The notes: a model not told the origin generated them from the letters alone. Shown: positions 17,158-25,585, counted from the stretch's first letter. The stretch: 64,000 bases of DNA from an uncultured Elusimicrobia bacterium (GCA_945913025.1 CAMECJ010000001.1:186001-250000); one strand, 5' to 3'. Made by a program: numbers and translations.

Positions 17158-17630
17158 TAAGAAGTTTATCCGCAGGGTCCGACAGGGTGTCGCCCTTAGC
17201 AGTACGCGGATGGCGGTAGCGGCAATCGTTACCGCAACAGAAACGGCAGCAGCGCCGGAAGAAGTTGGCCTGCGCGCTCGGGCGGCTAGAACGGTTCGTC
17301 AAGAACCGGACGGGTGCTTGAAAGGCGCAGAGCAAGATGTTACGGCGGCAGAAAAATGATGCGTTAAGTGTTATTTTTCCGTTTATGGTTTCCGTTTCGT
17401 AAGACGTCATAAAGCGGTAAGGGGTGAGCGGAGGCGGTGGCCGCTTCACGCCTGTAAGCAAGTAAGACGACTGTCGTCGGGTTTCCGCCATAGATTGCTT
17501 GGAGGATAACCGGACGCAATGGGCGGCATAAATCCCGGTATCGGCCGGCAAGACGCAAAGAGGAGAAGCAAAGGAGTAAAGATGAGTAATAGTTAAACCC
17601 CTCGGTTTTAGCAACCGAGGGGCTATTTTT
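17158..17630 (+). ncRNA. Candidate structured non-coding RNA (about 470 nt), family unknown
   Basis: The unit runs from a consensus promoter to a strong intrinsic terminator, with no convincing ORF inside. Predicted pairings by eye: ATCCGC (17168) with GCGGAT (17206) enclosing AGGGtcCGACA/TGTCGCCCT; GCGGTA/TACCGC near 17215; CGGTTC/GAACCG (17292-17308); GACGAC/GTCGTC (about 17466); and CCGCC-ATTGC (17485-17498) with GCAAT-GGGCGG (17516-17526). Several long stems closing in order suggest selection for RNA structure. I looked for the conserved cores of RNase P RNA (GAGGAAAGUCC, CAGAA..GGCUUA) and tmRNA (3' CCA end, tag ORF), and for 4.5S RNA, and found none. A tiny ORF (ATG AGT AAT AGT TAA after AAAGGAG) sits just before the terminator. 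Confidence 0.6.
17598..17630 (+). terminator. Terminator of structured RNA candidate
   Basis: CCCCTCGGTT TTAGC AACCGAGGGG followed by CTATTTTT: a 10-bp stem with a T-run on the plus strand. Confidence 0.88.
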
Positions 17631-17680
17631 GTGCTGTTTCCGGCAAACGCTTCGTAAATGTCAGCCGCATGTACCCATTT

Positions 17681-17711
17681 GTCATTCCCGAGGACTATAA
17701 TCGGGAATGAC
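17681..17711. repeat. Half copy of composite palindromic repeat
   Basis: GTCATTCCCGA ... TCGGGAATGAC inverted repeat, matching the second hairpin of the composite repeats at 16978 and 17961. Confidence 0.75.
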
Positions 17712-17820
17712 GACAAAAAATAAATGCAGTGCAGAACAGAATAATATTATAGAAGATGCCTAATTGGATAAATTCGCTTCAAATTGCTCGGGTCAGTTAT
17801 ACGAAAAGAATCACTACTGG

Positions 17821-17845
17821 ATCCTGAAACAAGTTCAGGATGACG
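17821..17845. repeat. Palindromic dispersed repeat (intergenic copy)
   Basis: ATCCTGAAACAAGTTCAGGAT plus GACGA: the same family as the elements within two prepilin leaders. The surrounding stretch 17631-18060 has no gene I can support; it is made of these repeats and unremarkable sequence. Confidence 0.75.
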
Positions 17846-17960
17846 AGACAAAACTATGCCGTGCAGCGCAGAATCATATAGTCTCTCCGTCGTTTATGCC
17901 GCCTTTTGCTCCGCTTAGAAAAAGCGTTCACGGATATTTTGGCCGCTTAAACTAAAGTTA

Positions 17961-18039
17961 CGTCATTCCGTAGGGTTGTAGTACGGAATCTCGTTGTTGC
18001 GAAACGACAGATTCCCGATTACAGATTTCGGGAATGACG
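17961..18039 (+). repeat. Composite palindromic repeat, copy 2
   Basis: CGTCATTCCGTA...TACGGAAT, linker GCGAAACGACAG, ATTCCCGA...TCGGGAATGACG. About 79 bp with two hairpins, in opposite orientation to copy 1 roughly 0.9 kb away. Confidence 0.8.
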
Positions 18040-18063
18040 AGTGGGAAAGAGCGGCCAAAAGCA

Positions 18064-18096
18064 AGAAGGGGCAGAAAAACACTTTCTGCCCCTTCT
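18064..18096 (-). terminator. Terminator downstream of lipA-lipoprotein genes
   Basis: Perfect 14-bp stem AGAAGGGGCAGAAA / TTTCTGCCCCTTCT. It lies just after the minus-strand lipoprotein gene. Confidence 0.8.
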
Positions 18097-18126
18097 GCGA
18101 ATTATAGAAGTTAAGTATCGCCCTTT

Positions 18127-18456
18127 TCACTCTAGCACGCTGGGCGGAGGCAAACTATTTCCCTCCTGCGGCACGCTCTGTGCCGATGAGTCCCCGGTGT
18201 CGTTCTCGGTTTCCTCATCTTGCAAAGGCGTTAAAATCATTTCTTCAAAACTTTCGTCCGGCACGGATATATTTTCTTCCGCCGGCATTTGTTCAATGGG
18301 CGAAGGCGTAATCACACGTTCGCGCGGTTTTTCGTCCGACACCGTTTGGCGCGACGTGCTGGAATACGTATTGCCCGGGTTCCACCACGCGGGTGGCATT
18401 CCGGAACAAGCGCATACTAAAAAAGCGGCGGGAAACAACAGTAAAAGTTTCTTCAT
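18127..18456 (-). CDS. Small predicted lipoprotein
   Basis: 109 residues. MKKLLLLFPAAFLVCAC is a type II signal peptide with lipobox LVCAC|S. The mature part starts GMPPAWWNPGNTYSS and is then acidic and Pro/Glu-rich without a recognisable fold. It sits 14 nt after lipA on the same strand. TATAAT ends 6 nt before its ATG and overlaps the end of lipA, so it may have its own leaderless transcript. Function unknown. The overlapping plus-strand ORF of 175 codons lacks these features. Confidence 0.78.
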   Translation of the reverse strand: MKKLLLLFPAAFLVCACSGMPPAWWNPGNTYSSTSRQTVSDEKPRERVITPSPIEQMPAEENISVPDESFEEMILTPLQDEETENDTGDSSAQSVPQEGNSLPPPSVLE

Positions 18457-18462
18457 ACGTTT

Positions 18463-18468
18463 ATTATA
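18463..18468 (-). promoter_or_regulatory. -10 box of lipoprotein gene, leaderless
   Basis: Minus strand TATAAT-AAACGT-ATG: a perfect -10 with 6 nt to the start codon and no Shine-Dalgarno. Confidence 0.5.
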
Positions 18469-18470
18469 CC

Positions 18471-19367
18471 CTATTTATCCGCGCAAACGGAAATTCCTTT
18501 TGCCCGTGCATACAATGCGCCCGCACGATAACTGCTGCGCACCAGAGGGCCGCTTGCTACCCCTTTAAAACCCAGGGACAACGCATACGCTTCCCACGCG
18601 CGGTATTCTTCCGGCTCGGGGTAACGCGCCACGGGATAGTGCGCAGATGACGGCGCCAAATACTGCCCGATTGTCAGCAAATCTACGCCTGCTGAGCGAA
18701 GATCTTTCATCAAGTTTTTAATCTGCGCATCCGTTTCGCCAAGCCCTACCATAAACCCCGTTTTGGTAAGAATATGCGGTGCAATTTTTTTGCTTTTAGC
18801 CAGAACGTTAAGCGTCCGCTCATACTGCGCGCCGATACGCACGGCCCCGTATAATTCCGGCACCGTTTCCACATTATGCGCAAGCACGTCCGGCGCGGCG
18901 TCAAGAACAGTTTTTAACGCCTCTAAATTTCCTTGTAAATCCGAAATAAGCGGTTCCACTTTTACGTCCGGCGCGGTTTGATGAATGGCCTCAATCACGC
19001 GCGCGAAATGGGCGGCTCCGCCGTCGGGCAAATCATCGCGGGTGGGCATCGTTAAAACGGCATAGCGGATACCCCACTCTTTTACGGCCTCCGCCACACG
19101 GGCGGGTTCGCCCGAATCCGGCGGAAGCGGTTTGCCGCGCCCCACAGCGCAAAAACGGCAGCCGCGCGTGCAGATATCGCCCAATACCATAAACGTTGCG
19201 TCCCCGCAGTTAAAACATTCTCCCCTGTTGGGGCATTTGGCCGCGTGGCACACCGTATGAAGCGTATGGCGCTTAATGGAATCTTCCGCATTTAACGCAG
19301 CGGAAGAATGCAAGGCCGCTTTGTTGCGGCCGACTAAATCTTTAAGCCATTGAGGAATCGGGGTCAT
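18471..19367 (-). CDS. lipA: Lipoyl synthase
   Basis: LipA is the radical-SAM enzyme that inserts two sulfurs into protein-bound octanoyl groups. It has both 4Fe-4S sites: the auxiliary-cluster motif CHAAKCPNRGEC near residue 40 and the radical-SAM CTRGCRFC near residue 67. LTKTGFMVGLGE and the C-terminal VASGPLVRSSYRAG with the serine cluster ligand complete the signature. 298 residues, normal. The lipB partner is not in the window. TATAAT ends 7 nt before the ATG with no Shine-Dalgarno. Confidence 0.97.
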   Translation of the reverse strand: MTPIPQWLKDLVGRNKAALHSSAALNAEDSIKRHTLHTVCHAAKCPNRGECFNCGDATFMVLGDICTRGCRFCAVGRGKPLPPDSGEPARVAEAVKEWGIRYAVLTMPTRDDLPDGGAAHFARVIEAIHQTAPDVKVEPLISDLQGNLEALKTVLDAAPDVLAHNVETVPELYGAVRIGAQYERTLNVLAKSKKIAPHILTKTGFMVGLGETDAQIKNLMKDLRSAGVDLLTIGQYLAPSSAHYPVARYPEPEEYRAWEAYALSLGFKGVASGPLVRSSYRAGALYARAKGISVCADK

Positions 19368-19374
19368 ATATCCT

Positions 19375-19380
19375 ATTATA
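19375..19380 (-). promoter_or_regulatory. -10 box of lipA, leaderless
   Basis: Minus strand TATAAT-AGGATAT-ATG. Consensus -10 with 7 nt to the start codon. Confidence 0.5.
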
Positions 19381-19425
19381 CTAAAAAGGCATTATGATAT
19401 AATAAGAGAAAAAGAGGCGGTGTCC

Positions 19426-21504
19426 GTGAAAAAATTCCTGTTAAAAATTGTATGTTTTTGCTTTTTGTGTTCCACCGTTTCTGCCGCAGCCGATACGCCC
19501 GAAACAGAAACGGAGCGGCTGAAAGAAGCGGGCGATTTATATTTTTCCTACGAACCCGAAAAGGCGTTAAACGCTTATATCAGCCTTTCCAAAGAAACCC
19601 AAAACAAGCAAGCTTTTTTGAATGCGGCGTATATTGCTATGGAGCAGAACGAACCGAAAAAAGCGGCCGATATCGCCACCGCCGCTTACCGCGCCCATCC
19701 GCAAGACCGCGAAATTATTGAAACTGCCGCTGAAGCTTACTTGGCCGACGGGCAATATGCCAGCGCGGAGAAACTGCTTTCCGAACTGCCGGACGATCCC
19801 GCCCGTACCGAATTTTTATATATCAATCTGGCCCGCGCGCAAATGGGCTTAGGCGAAAACGGCCTGGCCAAATATAACCTGAAAATGGCAGCACGCGGAA
19901 AAACGCACACAGCCTTGTCCAATTATTTATTGGGGCTTTTATACGAAAAAGACAAAGACTATGAAAACGCCGCCGAAGCGTTTAAAAAAGCCTCCGTCTA
20001 CGACCACCAATTTATTGAAGCGAAAAAACATTACGGCGCCGCTTTGGAAAAAATAGGGAATTACAACGAAGCCTACCGCCAGTTCCGGATGATTTACTCG
20101 TCCGACAAATCAAGCGCCGAAGTCGCCCGCGCTATTGAACGGCTCCGCCCGCGCCTGACGCGTACGGAAAAAGAAATTACCGGCGGGAAAGAACTGCTGA
20201 AACACACGTTTGTAAAACCCGTCATCCCCCCCGCAGGCACGCGGGAGATAAAAGTAGGCCTCGGAATGCGCCAAACCGGCAAACCCGCCGTACGGAATAC
20301 GATACACTTTCTTCCGTCACACGATTTTACGGTAACAGATGCGGCGGGGAAAGTTATCGCCCGCGGCAAAGCGCGGGAAAGTTGGGTAGCCGTTCTGCAA
20401 AACGGCAAAGCGCATCTATCGGCCCCCAACGGTAAAAAATATCCGTTCTCCAAATCCGTTACCATTGTCCCCTCTTCCAAAACGGAAGGAGAAGGCCATA
20501 CGATTATCGTGAAAAGCCTGATGAGCGGGGCGGGAATGACGTGGGCCAGCGTGGACGATAAAGAATACCGCGGCAAACTGCAAATTTTACACAATGCCAG
20601 ACAAAACACGCTTGTGCCCGTCAATATCGTCAATATGGAGGAATACCTGCAAGGCGTTATTTCCTCCGAAATGCCGACCAAATTCCCAATGGACGCGCTG
20701 CGCGCCCAAGCCGTACTCGCACGGACGTACGCGCTAAAACATTTGGGCAAACACCGCGCGTACGGATATGACGTATGCGACACACAAAACTGCCAAGTGT
20801 ACGGCGGTGTAAGCGCGGAAAGCGAACGCGGCAACGCGGCGGTGGAATCCACAATGGGAGAAACGCTCAACTACCAAAACAAGCCGATTGAAAGTGTGTT
20901 TTCGGCCAACTGCGGCGGCATTACGCAAAGTGCCAAAGAAGCGGGCTGGAATGAAACGCCCTATTTAAACCCCGTATCGGACTATAAAGATTTTGATTTT
21001 AACAACCTGCAGCCGTATCATTTTAAGGAACTTTTGCAATATCCGCACGACGCCTACAGCCGTTACGATAAGCACGTCAGTATGGCAGCTTACCGTTGGA
21101 CGCGCGTGGTAGATGAAGAAGAATTGCGTGCCGTCATTAAAAAGCAAAAAAAAGACATCGGCAAAATTACGGCCTTGATTCCGCTGCGGCGCGGACGCTC
21201 GGGTTACGTCAGCCGATTGCTCGTCAAAGGCACCAAAGGCACCGTAACGCTTAATAAAGAAAACGTTATCCGCAACAATTTAAGCCTGGGAATGCTGCGC
21301 AGCAGTTATTTTATTGTAGAACCGCATTATGAAAACCGCGAATTAAAATACTTTGTGTTTTACGGCGGCGGGTGGGGCCACGGCGTGGGCTTCTGCCAGA
21401 CGGGCGCGGCCGGAAGGGCCGACGCGGGGCAGGACTACAAAACCATTTTACACCACTATTTCCCACTGGCGGAGTTTGCCAGCGCGGCACAAGAAGAAGA
21501 CTAA
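19426..21504 (+). CDS. TPR-SpoIID/LytB domain protein (peptidoglycan-acting, exported)
   Basis: About 692 residues. MKKFLLKIVCFCFLCSTVSAAA is a signal peptide. Residues ~30-230 are TPR repeats (ALSNYLLGLLYEKDKDYENAAEAFKKA). The C-terminal half is a SpoIID domain: VNMEEYLQGVISSEMPTKFPMDALRAQAVLARTYAL, then VFSANCGGITQSA and GWGHGVGFCQTGAAG. SpoIID proteins are lytic transglycosylases acting on stripped glycan strands; in non-sporulating bacteria they act in cell-wall remodelling. The track starts at a GTG (19420) only 2 nt after GAGG; the GTG at 19426 has proper spacing (8 nt), so I prefer it. It is divergent from lipA. Confidence 0.9.
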   Translation: MKKFLLKIVCFCFLCSTVSAAADTPETETERLKEAGDLYFSYEPEKALNAYISLSKETQNKQAFLNAAYIAMEQNEPKKAADIATAAYRAHPQDREIIETAAEAYLADGQYASAEKLLSELPDDPARTEFLYINLARAQMGLGENGLAKYNLKMAARGKTHTALSNYLLGLLYEKDKDYENAAEAFKKASVYDHQFIEAKKHYGAALEKIGNYNEAYRQFRMIYSSDKSSAEVARAIERLRPRLTRTEKEITGGKELLKHTFVKPVIPPAGTREIKVGLGMRQTGKPAVRNTIHFLPSHDFTVTDAAGKVIARGKARESWVAVLQNGKAHLSAPNGKKYPFSKSVTIVPSSKTEGEGHTIIVKSLMSGAGMTWASVDDKEYRGKLQILHNARQNTLVPVNIVNMEEYLQGVISSEMPTKFPMDALRAQAVLARTYALKHLGKHRAYGYDVCDTQNCQVYGGVSAESERGNAAVESTMGETLNYQNKPIESVFSANCGGITQSAKEAGWNETPYLNPVSDYKDFDFNNLQPYHFKELLQYPHDAYSRYDKHVSMAAYRWTRVVDEEELRAVIKKQKKDIGKITALIPLRRGRSGYVSRLLVKGTKGTVTLNKENVIRNNLSLGMLRSSYFIVEPHYENRELKYFVFYGGGWGHGVGFCQTGAAGRADAGQDYKTILHHYFPLAEFASAAQEED

Positions 21505-21511
21505 AAAAAGG

Positions 21512-22069
21512 TTAAGGAATTTCGTACTTCATACAGCCTTCTGACATCCCGTCCCCATTACAAGCGGAAAACCCTTGCGCGCCGCCGCTAACGGAAGAAC
21601 ATACCTTACGGCTGGTTGCATCCGCATACGCCACGCAAAAGGACTTTCCCGCCCACGTTGGGCTGTGGTCCATATAGAGGGCAAATCCCAAATGTTCCCG
21701 ATAGTGAAACGCATATACGCGATTTCCCGTACTGCCACACGCATCACCCACCTCTAATAAGCCCCCGCCGGGCAGCGTAATATCTCCGTTCGCCTCTATC
21801 CGCGCTACGGCGGGAGGAGTAATATCTAAAGCATAAAAATCGCACGTATACTCGCCGTTGGACATATAATAAATTTCCTGTGCGTCTTTTACGGCTTTGA
21901 CTATCGTTTGCATTTCCGTTAACCGCGCCTTGCGCACCGCCGTCTGATACTGCGGCAGCGCAACGGCGGATAAAATGCCGATAATCAACACAACAACCAA
22001 CAATTCGATTAAGGTAAAACCTCTTGGATTGAATACTGACATTAATTCAGAACAACGGCTTGTCGTCAT
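21512..22069 (-). CDS. Type IV prepilin-like protein, extended leader
   Basis: 185 residues. Leader [49 protein letters not shown]. The 17-residue leader encodes SRCSELMS, a degenerate match to the SRHSELVSES stretch from the palindromic repeat in other prepilin leaders. The C-terminal domain ([17 protein letters not shown]) is related to the prepilin at 16.5 kb and has several Cys pairs. GGGAG lies 6 nt upstream. The promoter is unusually close (about 30 nt). It stands alone and converges with the SpoIID gene 7 nt away. Confidence 0.9.
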   Translation of the reverse strand: MTTSRCSELMSVFNPRGFTLIELLVVVLIIGILSAVALPQYQTAVRKARLTEMQTIVKAVKDAQEIYYMSNGEYTCDFYALDITPPAVARIEANGDITLPGGGLLEVGDACGSTGNRVYAFHYREHLGFALYMDHSPTWAGKSFCVAYADATSRKVCSSVSGGAQGFSACNGDGMSEGCMKYEIP

Positions 22070-22097
22070 ATTTACTCCCTTACTTGGAATTATTCTT

Positions 22098-22125
22098 AAT
22101 TTATCAAAAAAAAAAAACGGGTCAA
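22098..22125 (-). promoter_or_regulatory. T-tract extended -10 promoter of prepilin gene
   Basis: Minus strand TTGACC, 16-nt spacer (CG, twelve T, GA), TAAATT, extended -10 TGATAAATT. The leader is only ~25 nt here. Confidence 0.75.
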
Positions 22126-22409
22126 GACCCTGGGCCAGGGCTCCCTTCTTGTTCGTACTCTTTTGATTAGATGGGCCACACCGTTACTGACATGTTGCTT
22201 ATCTGCGTAACAACACTTTCCGGGGGCAGGCGTTGGGCGGCGCGCAGCGTCCTTGACCAGGGTTTAGTAATGGACGGTACTTACCACTTAGTATCTGCCA
22301 GTCTGCAAGCCCCAGGCCGCAGAGATTATCCGCATTCGTTTGTTTTATTGAACCGCATTTTTTGGAAATGCGACAAAAAATAAGGGGAGTTAAGCTGCCC
22401 AAAAAAACA
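22126..22409. other. Gene-free stretch with several hairpins
   Basis: No ORF with a ribosome binding site and no tRNA is seen. Hairpins include CCCTG GGC CAGGG (about 22129), GTTGcTTA/TAACAAC (about 22196), TCTGCaaGCC/GGCcGCAGA (about 22303) and CGCATTT/AAATGCG (about 22356). It may encode a structured RNA or an untranslated region, but I see no clear promoter for one. Confidence 0.35.
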
Positions 22410-22442
22410 AGGACGGGCAGAAAAATATTTCCCGCCCGTCCT
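22410..22442 (-). terminator. Terminator after helical-repeat gene pair
   Basis: AGGACGGGC ... GCCCGTCCT, followed on the minus strand by TTGTTTTTTT. Confidence 0.88.
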
Positions 22443-22476
22443 GGTAAATTATAAAAGATACATCCTGCCGTTTTAT

Positions 22477-24348
22477 CTATTGCCTCCCGCCGAGCTGCCG
22501 CTGTGCACGCTCCTGCAAAGCGGCGATACGCCGCTGTTTCTCGTCATCCGGTAAATCTGTTTCCGAAATCTCATTCATCCGGTGGAACATATCTTGTAAA
22601 ACAGGACGCGCCAAACGTTCAAAGGCCTCTTTTTCTTCGGGCGACGCATTGGCCAGGCCAGGGTCCTGCATCAGCTGCGCCATGGTGGAATTGACTTGCC
22701 CCTGTTCGCGCGCTTCGCGCATTTCGGGAGATTTTTGCACAGCCTCAATTTGTGCATTAGTATCTTGGCGGATTTCCATCATCTTCTTCTGTTTGGCGGC
22801 AACCGGCAAATTGCTGTGCATTACTTCATTCATACGGGATTCGTGCAAGTCGTAAATGGCGCTGACAGCCGCGCCGCCCGTTTCTCCATAAATCTGCTCA
22901 GCCAGCTCCAGTTTTTCGCGGCGTTCCCGTTGTAAATCAGCAGACACGGCTGCAATCGTTTTTTCATCAAAATGATGTTCTTTCGGTAAAGTTTTGCCTT
23001 CTTCTTCATCTTTCAGCGCCTGCGCTACACGGAGACGTTCCATTTCGTTCTCGGCGCCTTGAAGTCCCTGCAATGATTTACCGTTTTGCAAAAGCATGTG
23101 CTCCAAGTCTTTACGCAAGGCGCGTTGGTTGTCCAACTGTTGTTTATAATACTCTTCCTCTGGCAGGCCGGCCAGCGCAAGCTGCATGTCTTTTTCCCGC
23201 CAAGAGGCTAAAATCTCCCCCGCCTGCGCAGAGATATCCGCCCCGTAGGCTTGGGCCAACTGGTTTTGAAACGTGCTGTCTTTGGCTTCTCTTTGTTCTT
23301 TAAAATCTTTTAACGCGTGTTTCTGTCCGACTTTTTCCAATTCTTTTTCATACTTGGCTCCAATGGCGCGCGCCTTTTGGGCGGCCTGCTCCTGCGTCAG
23401 CCCGGGTTGGGAAAGCGCACCCAACAATTCTTTTTGATACGCGTCCATCACTTTCCCCGCTTCGTCGGCAGCTTCCTTGCCGAATGCCCCGTTCATACTG
23501 TTCATAATACCCGCTTTTTGGGCGTTCATCTGGTTCGCCACGCTTGCAAACGGGCCGGAAGAAGCAGAATAAGAAGAATTGCGCTGAAGGTATTTTTCGA
23601 TATTGGCGTCTTTACGGCTTTTGGGAAGCATAGCCTGCCATACGGCGCGTTCCACGCGGGACGAAAGACCCGTCAGCTGTCGTTTTAAAGACGCGGCGGC
23701 TTCGGGCGTGAGCGAAGTCAAATACGGAGAAAAGGTACGGGCCGAGCTTTCTTCCGCCGTCGGACGCGCTACGCCGGCTATTGCGGCGCCGCGCATATTA
23801 TTTTGCCCCAGGGCACCGGAAGCATTTGGCCGAAAAGATATCCCGCCGGCGCGGGCCGCAGCGGAAGCCCCCTCAAAAGAAGGAGAATTGATCGCCGCAT
23901 CTTCCCGCCCGCCATACCGCACGGACGACGGCAAAGGCGCCGCTACATTGCGAAGCACGGTATCTCCGCCAACAGATGCTCCGGCCCTCTTTCGCCCAGA
24001 ATCCCTTTGTGTGGAAGAGGAGTATCCCCCTCCCGCCTCCAAAGCGTTGCCTTTCCGTCCATAACGCCGCAATAATTGGGCGCGTTTGGAGTTTGGAACC
24101 AAACCAAGACTCCCTTCCGCAGCAGAGGGAGGCATCCCCAACAGCTCTTCATTTTTAAGCGATTCCACCGTTCTGTGCGCCGCTTCCGGCGGGATAAAAC
24201 GGTCCCCGGGAGCGTCTTTTTCTTGGCGGGAAGAAAATGGAATTTCTCCCCCTGTATCCGTGCCGGACATACGCATAAACGTAAGCCCTAAAGCCAAAAA
24301 TACAACAATCACAAACGATAGCTGCAGCAGACGATTCTTTTTTTCCAT
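22477..24348 (-). CDS. Membrane-anchored helical-repeat protein of unknown function
   Basis: About 623 residues from the ATG at 24348; the track's start at 24363 is also possible. One N-terminal membrane segment (LLQLSFVIVVFLALGLTFM) anchors it, with the bulk outside the cytoplasm. Residues ~30-240 are low complexity, rich in Ser/Ala/Gly. After that are at least three ~53-residue helical repeats starting AFGKEAADEAGKVMDAY, AYGADISAQAGEILASW and IYGETGGAAVSAIYDLH, each ending in a charged helix, plus a partial fourth. The upstream lipoprotein has the same kind of repeat. The start overlaps or abuts that gene's stop, so translation is coupled. No known family recognised. Confidence 0.75.
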   Translation of the reverse strand: MEKKNRLLQLSFVIVVFLALGLTFMRMSGTDTGGEIPFSSRQEKDAPGDRFIPPEAAHRTVESLKNEELLGMPPSAAEGSLGLVPNSKRAQLLRRYGRKGNALEAGGGYSSSTQRDSGRKRAGASVGGDTVLRNVAAPLPSSVRYGGREDAAINSPSFEGASAAARAGGISFRPNASGALGQNNMRGAAIAGVARPTAEESSARTFSPYLTSLTPEAAASLKRQLTGLSSRVERAVWQAMLPKSRKDANIEKYLQRNSSYSASSGPFASVANQMNAQKAGIMNSMNGAFGKEAADEAGKVMDAYQKELLGALSQPGLTQEQAAQKARAIGAKYEKELEKVGQKHALKDFKEQREAKDSTFQNQLAQAYGADISAQAGEILASWREKDMQLALAGLPEEEYYKQQLDNQRALRKDLEHMLLQNGKSLQGLQGAENEMERLRVAQALKDEEEGKTLPKEHHFDEKTIAAVSADLQRERREKLELAEQIYGETGGAAVSAIYDLHESRMNEVMHSNLPVAAKQKKMMEIRQDTNAQIEAVQKSPEMREAREQGQVNSTMAQLMQDPGLANASPEEKEAFERLARPVLQDMFHRMNEISETDLPDDEKQRRIAALQERAQRQLGGRQ

Positions 24349-24352
24349 ATGA

Positions 24353-25405
24353 TTACAACGCACGCGTTTGGCGCGCTAATAAAAGTTTTTGTTCTAATTC
24401 TTCGTTTAATTTCACTTGCAACGAGGTCATTTCTTCGCGGTAAGCATTATTTAATGCGTCCAATTTTTCCGAATACTCGGACAGTCTTCCAGCTTCAGCA
24501 AACAATTTATCCGCTCCCTTCAAATACTTTTCAAAGATGTCACGCGTTTGCAAGACGGCTTCTTTGCTGTATAATTTTTCAAATACCTGTTCCACACGCT
24601 GGTGTGCGGAAATCATCCGCGCCGTCAGCACGGAAACCTTCTCCGGCGACAAAATTAATAAGGGATCCCCGTAACGCGCGGTAATCTGCGCCAAGGCCTG
24701 ATCGGCTTCGCGCCCCACACGGGCAAGCTGCGGTTCAAAATCTTCCTCTGTTTTAACGGACGAAAGTACCAATCCGTAATCGTCGGCCGCTTTTTTTAGA
24801 ACAGGGAAGGCTTTTCGGGCACAAAGCGGCCCGTAATCGCGCTCCAGCAAGACGGCCAACTCCTGAAATACATTTTTTAACTCCGCTACGGACAAACGGC
24901 CCTGCTCTGCGTTCGCGCGCGTCCAGCCTTTCGCGGTTTCAGTCTCTCCCACAGCGGCAAAAGACTGTATGTAACGCGCCGTCACTTCCGCTACGCGGGT
25001 TTGCATTTCCTCCGGCGTCTGCGCCGATTCTGCGGCGGCGGCTGCTTCCTTCCCCAACTGTTCCGCCAAAGCAGACATTTTATCCGCGGCACGGCGGGCA
25101 AACGAAGCGCGGACCGCTTCTTTTAACGCCGCCCGACGGGAAGCCACCGCCTGTGAAATGCGCGTATCGGGCAATTTGGGGATAAATTCCCGCAGCGCTT
25201 CCGACGCCAAGAGCGGCTCCGACACCACAGGTTTGGAACGGGCCTGTTCAAGTGCGCGCAATTCCTGCCCCTTGGGAATATAGCGTTTTAAATTATAGGA
25301 ACGGGAGGAACTTTTTTTGGGGTGGACGTCCTCCTCAGGAGGAGTGCATCCGCACAGCCCCGCAATAACAGTAAATAAAGCAAGCCGGCCTAAAAGTGTT
25401 TTCAT
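24353..25405 (-). CDS. Lipoprotein with helical repeats, partner of downstream protein
   Basis: 350 residues. MKTLLGRLALFTVIAGLCGC is a lipoprotein signal with lipobox LCGC|T. The mature protein is almost all helix, with three related ~52-residue units: SFARRAADKMSALAEQL..., DYGPLCARKAFPVLKKA... and LYSKEAVLQTRDIFEKY.... The last resembles AFGKEAADEAGKVMDAY of the downstream protein. The two proteins probably form an envelope complex. TATAAT ends 6 nt before the ATG. Function unknown. Confidence 0.78.
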   Translation of the reverse strand: MKTLLGRLALFTVIAGLCGCTPPEEDVHPKKSSSRSYNLKRYIPKGQELRALEQARSKPVVSEPLLASEALREFIPKLPDTRISQAVASRRAALKEAVRASFARRAADKMSALAEQLGKEAAAAAESAQTPEEMQTRVAEVTARYIQSFAAVGETETAKGWTRANAEQGRLSVAELKNVFQELAVLLERDYGPLCARKAFPVLKKAADDYGLVLSSVKTEEDFEPQLARVGREADQALAQITARYGDPLLILSPEKVSVLTARMISAHQRVEQVFEKLYSKEAVLQTRDIFEKYLKGADKLFAEAGRLSEYSEKLDALNNAYREEMTSLQVKLNEELEQKLLLARQTRAL

Positions 25406-25411
25406 TCTTCC

Positions 25412-25417
25412 ATTATA
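25412..25417 (-). promoter_or_regulatory. -10 box of helical-repeat lipoprotein, leaderless
   Basis: Minus strand TATAAT-GGAAGA-ATG: consensus -10, 6 nt to start. GGAAGA touches the ATG, too close to act as a Shine-Dalgarno. Confidence 0.45.
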
Positions 25418-25537
25418 TCCAAAAAGAGCAGCTTTGTCACTTTGTAAAAATAATAAATATCCCCCTATAAGGCCGCAAGAGAACAGGTTGCCGGCTGCGG
25501 TTCCCGCGGATTGCGCGCTAGGAGATAAGCAAATACT

Positions 25538-25568
25538 ACAACCCCGCGTCTGGACGGCACGGGGTTGT
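25538..25568 (-). terminator. Terminator after hisS-aspS
   Basis: ACAACCCCG ... CGGGGTTGT stem-loop just after the aspS stop. Confidence 0.75.
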
Positions 25569-25585
25569 CTGGATAGCGGGTTAAA

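Noticed and set aside
17158-17630. Identity as RNase P RNA or tmRNA
   Set aside because: Neither the RNase P core sequences nor tmRNA ends and tag were found on either strand, though length and structure fit a housekeeping RNA.
17150-17716. 188-codon minus-strand ORF in the track
   Set aside because: The translation has no protein-like pattern, begins in a palindromic repeat, has no ribosome binding site, and covers a plus-strand unit with its own promoter, stems and terminator.
17764-17955. 63-codon plus-strand ORF
   Set aside because: Made largely of the dispersed repeat (WILKQVQDDE is a typical chance reading of it); no ribosome binding site.
18041-18568. 175-codon plus-strand ORF
   Set aside because: It runs through a terminator hairpin and antisense to a gene with a clear lipoprotein signal.
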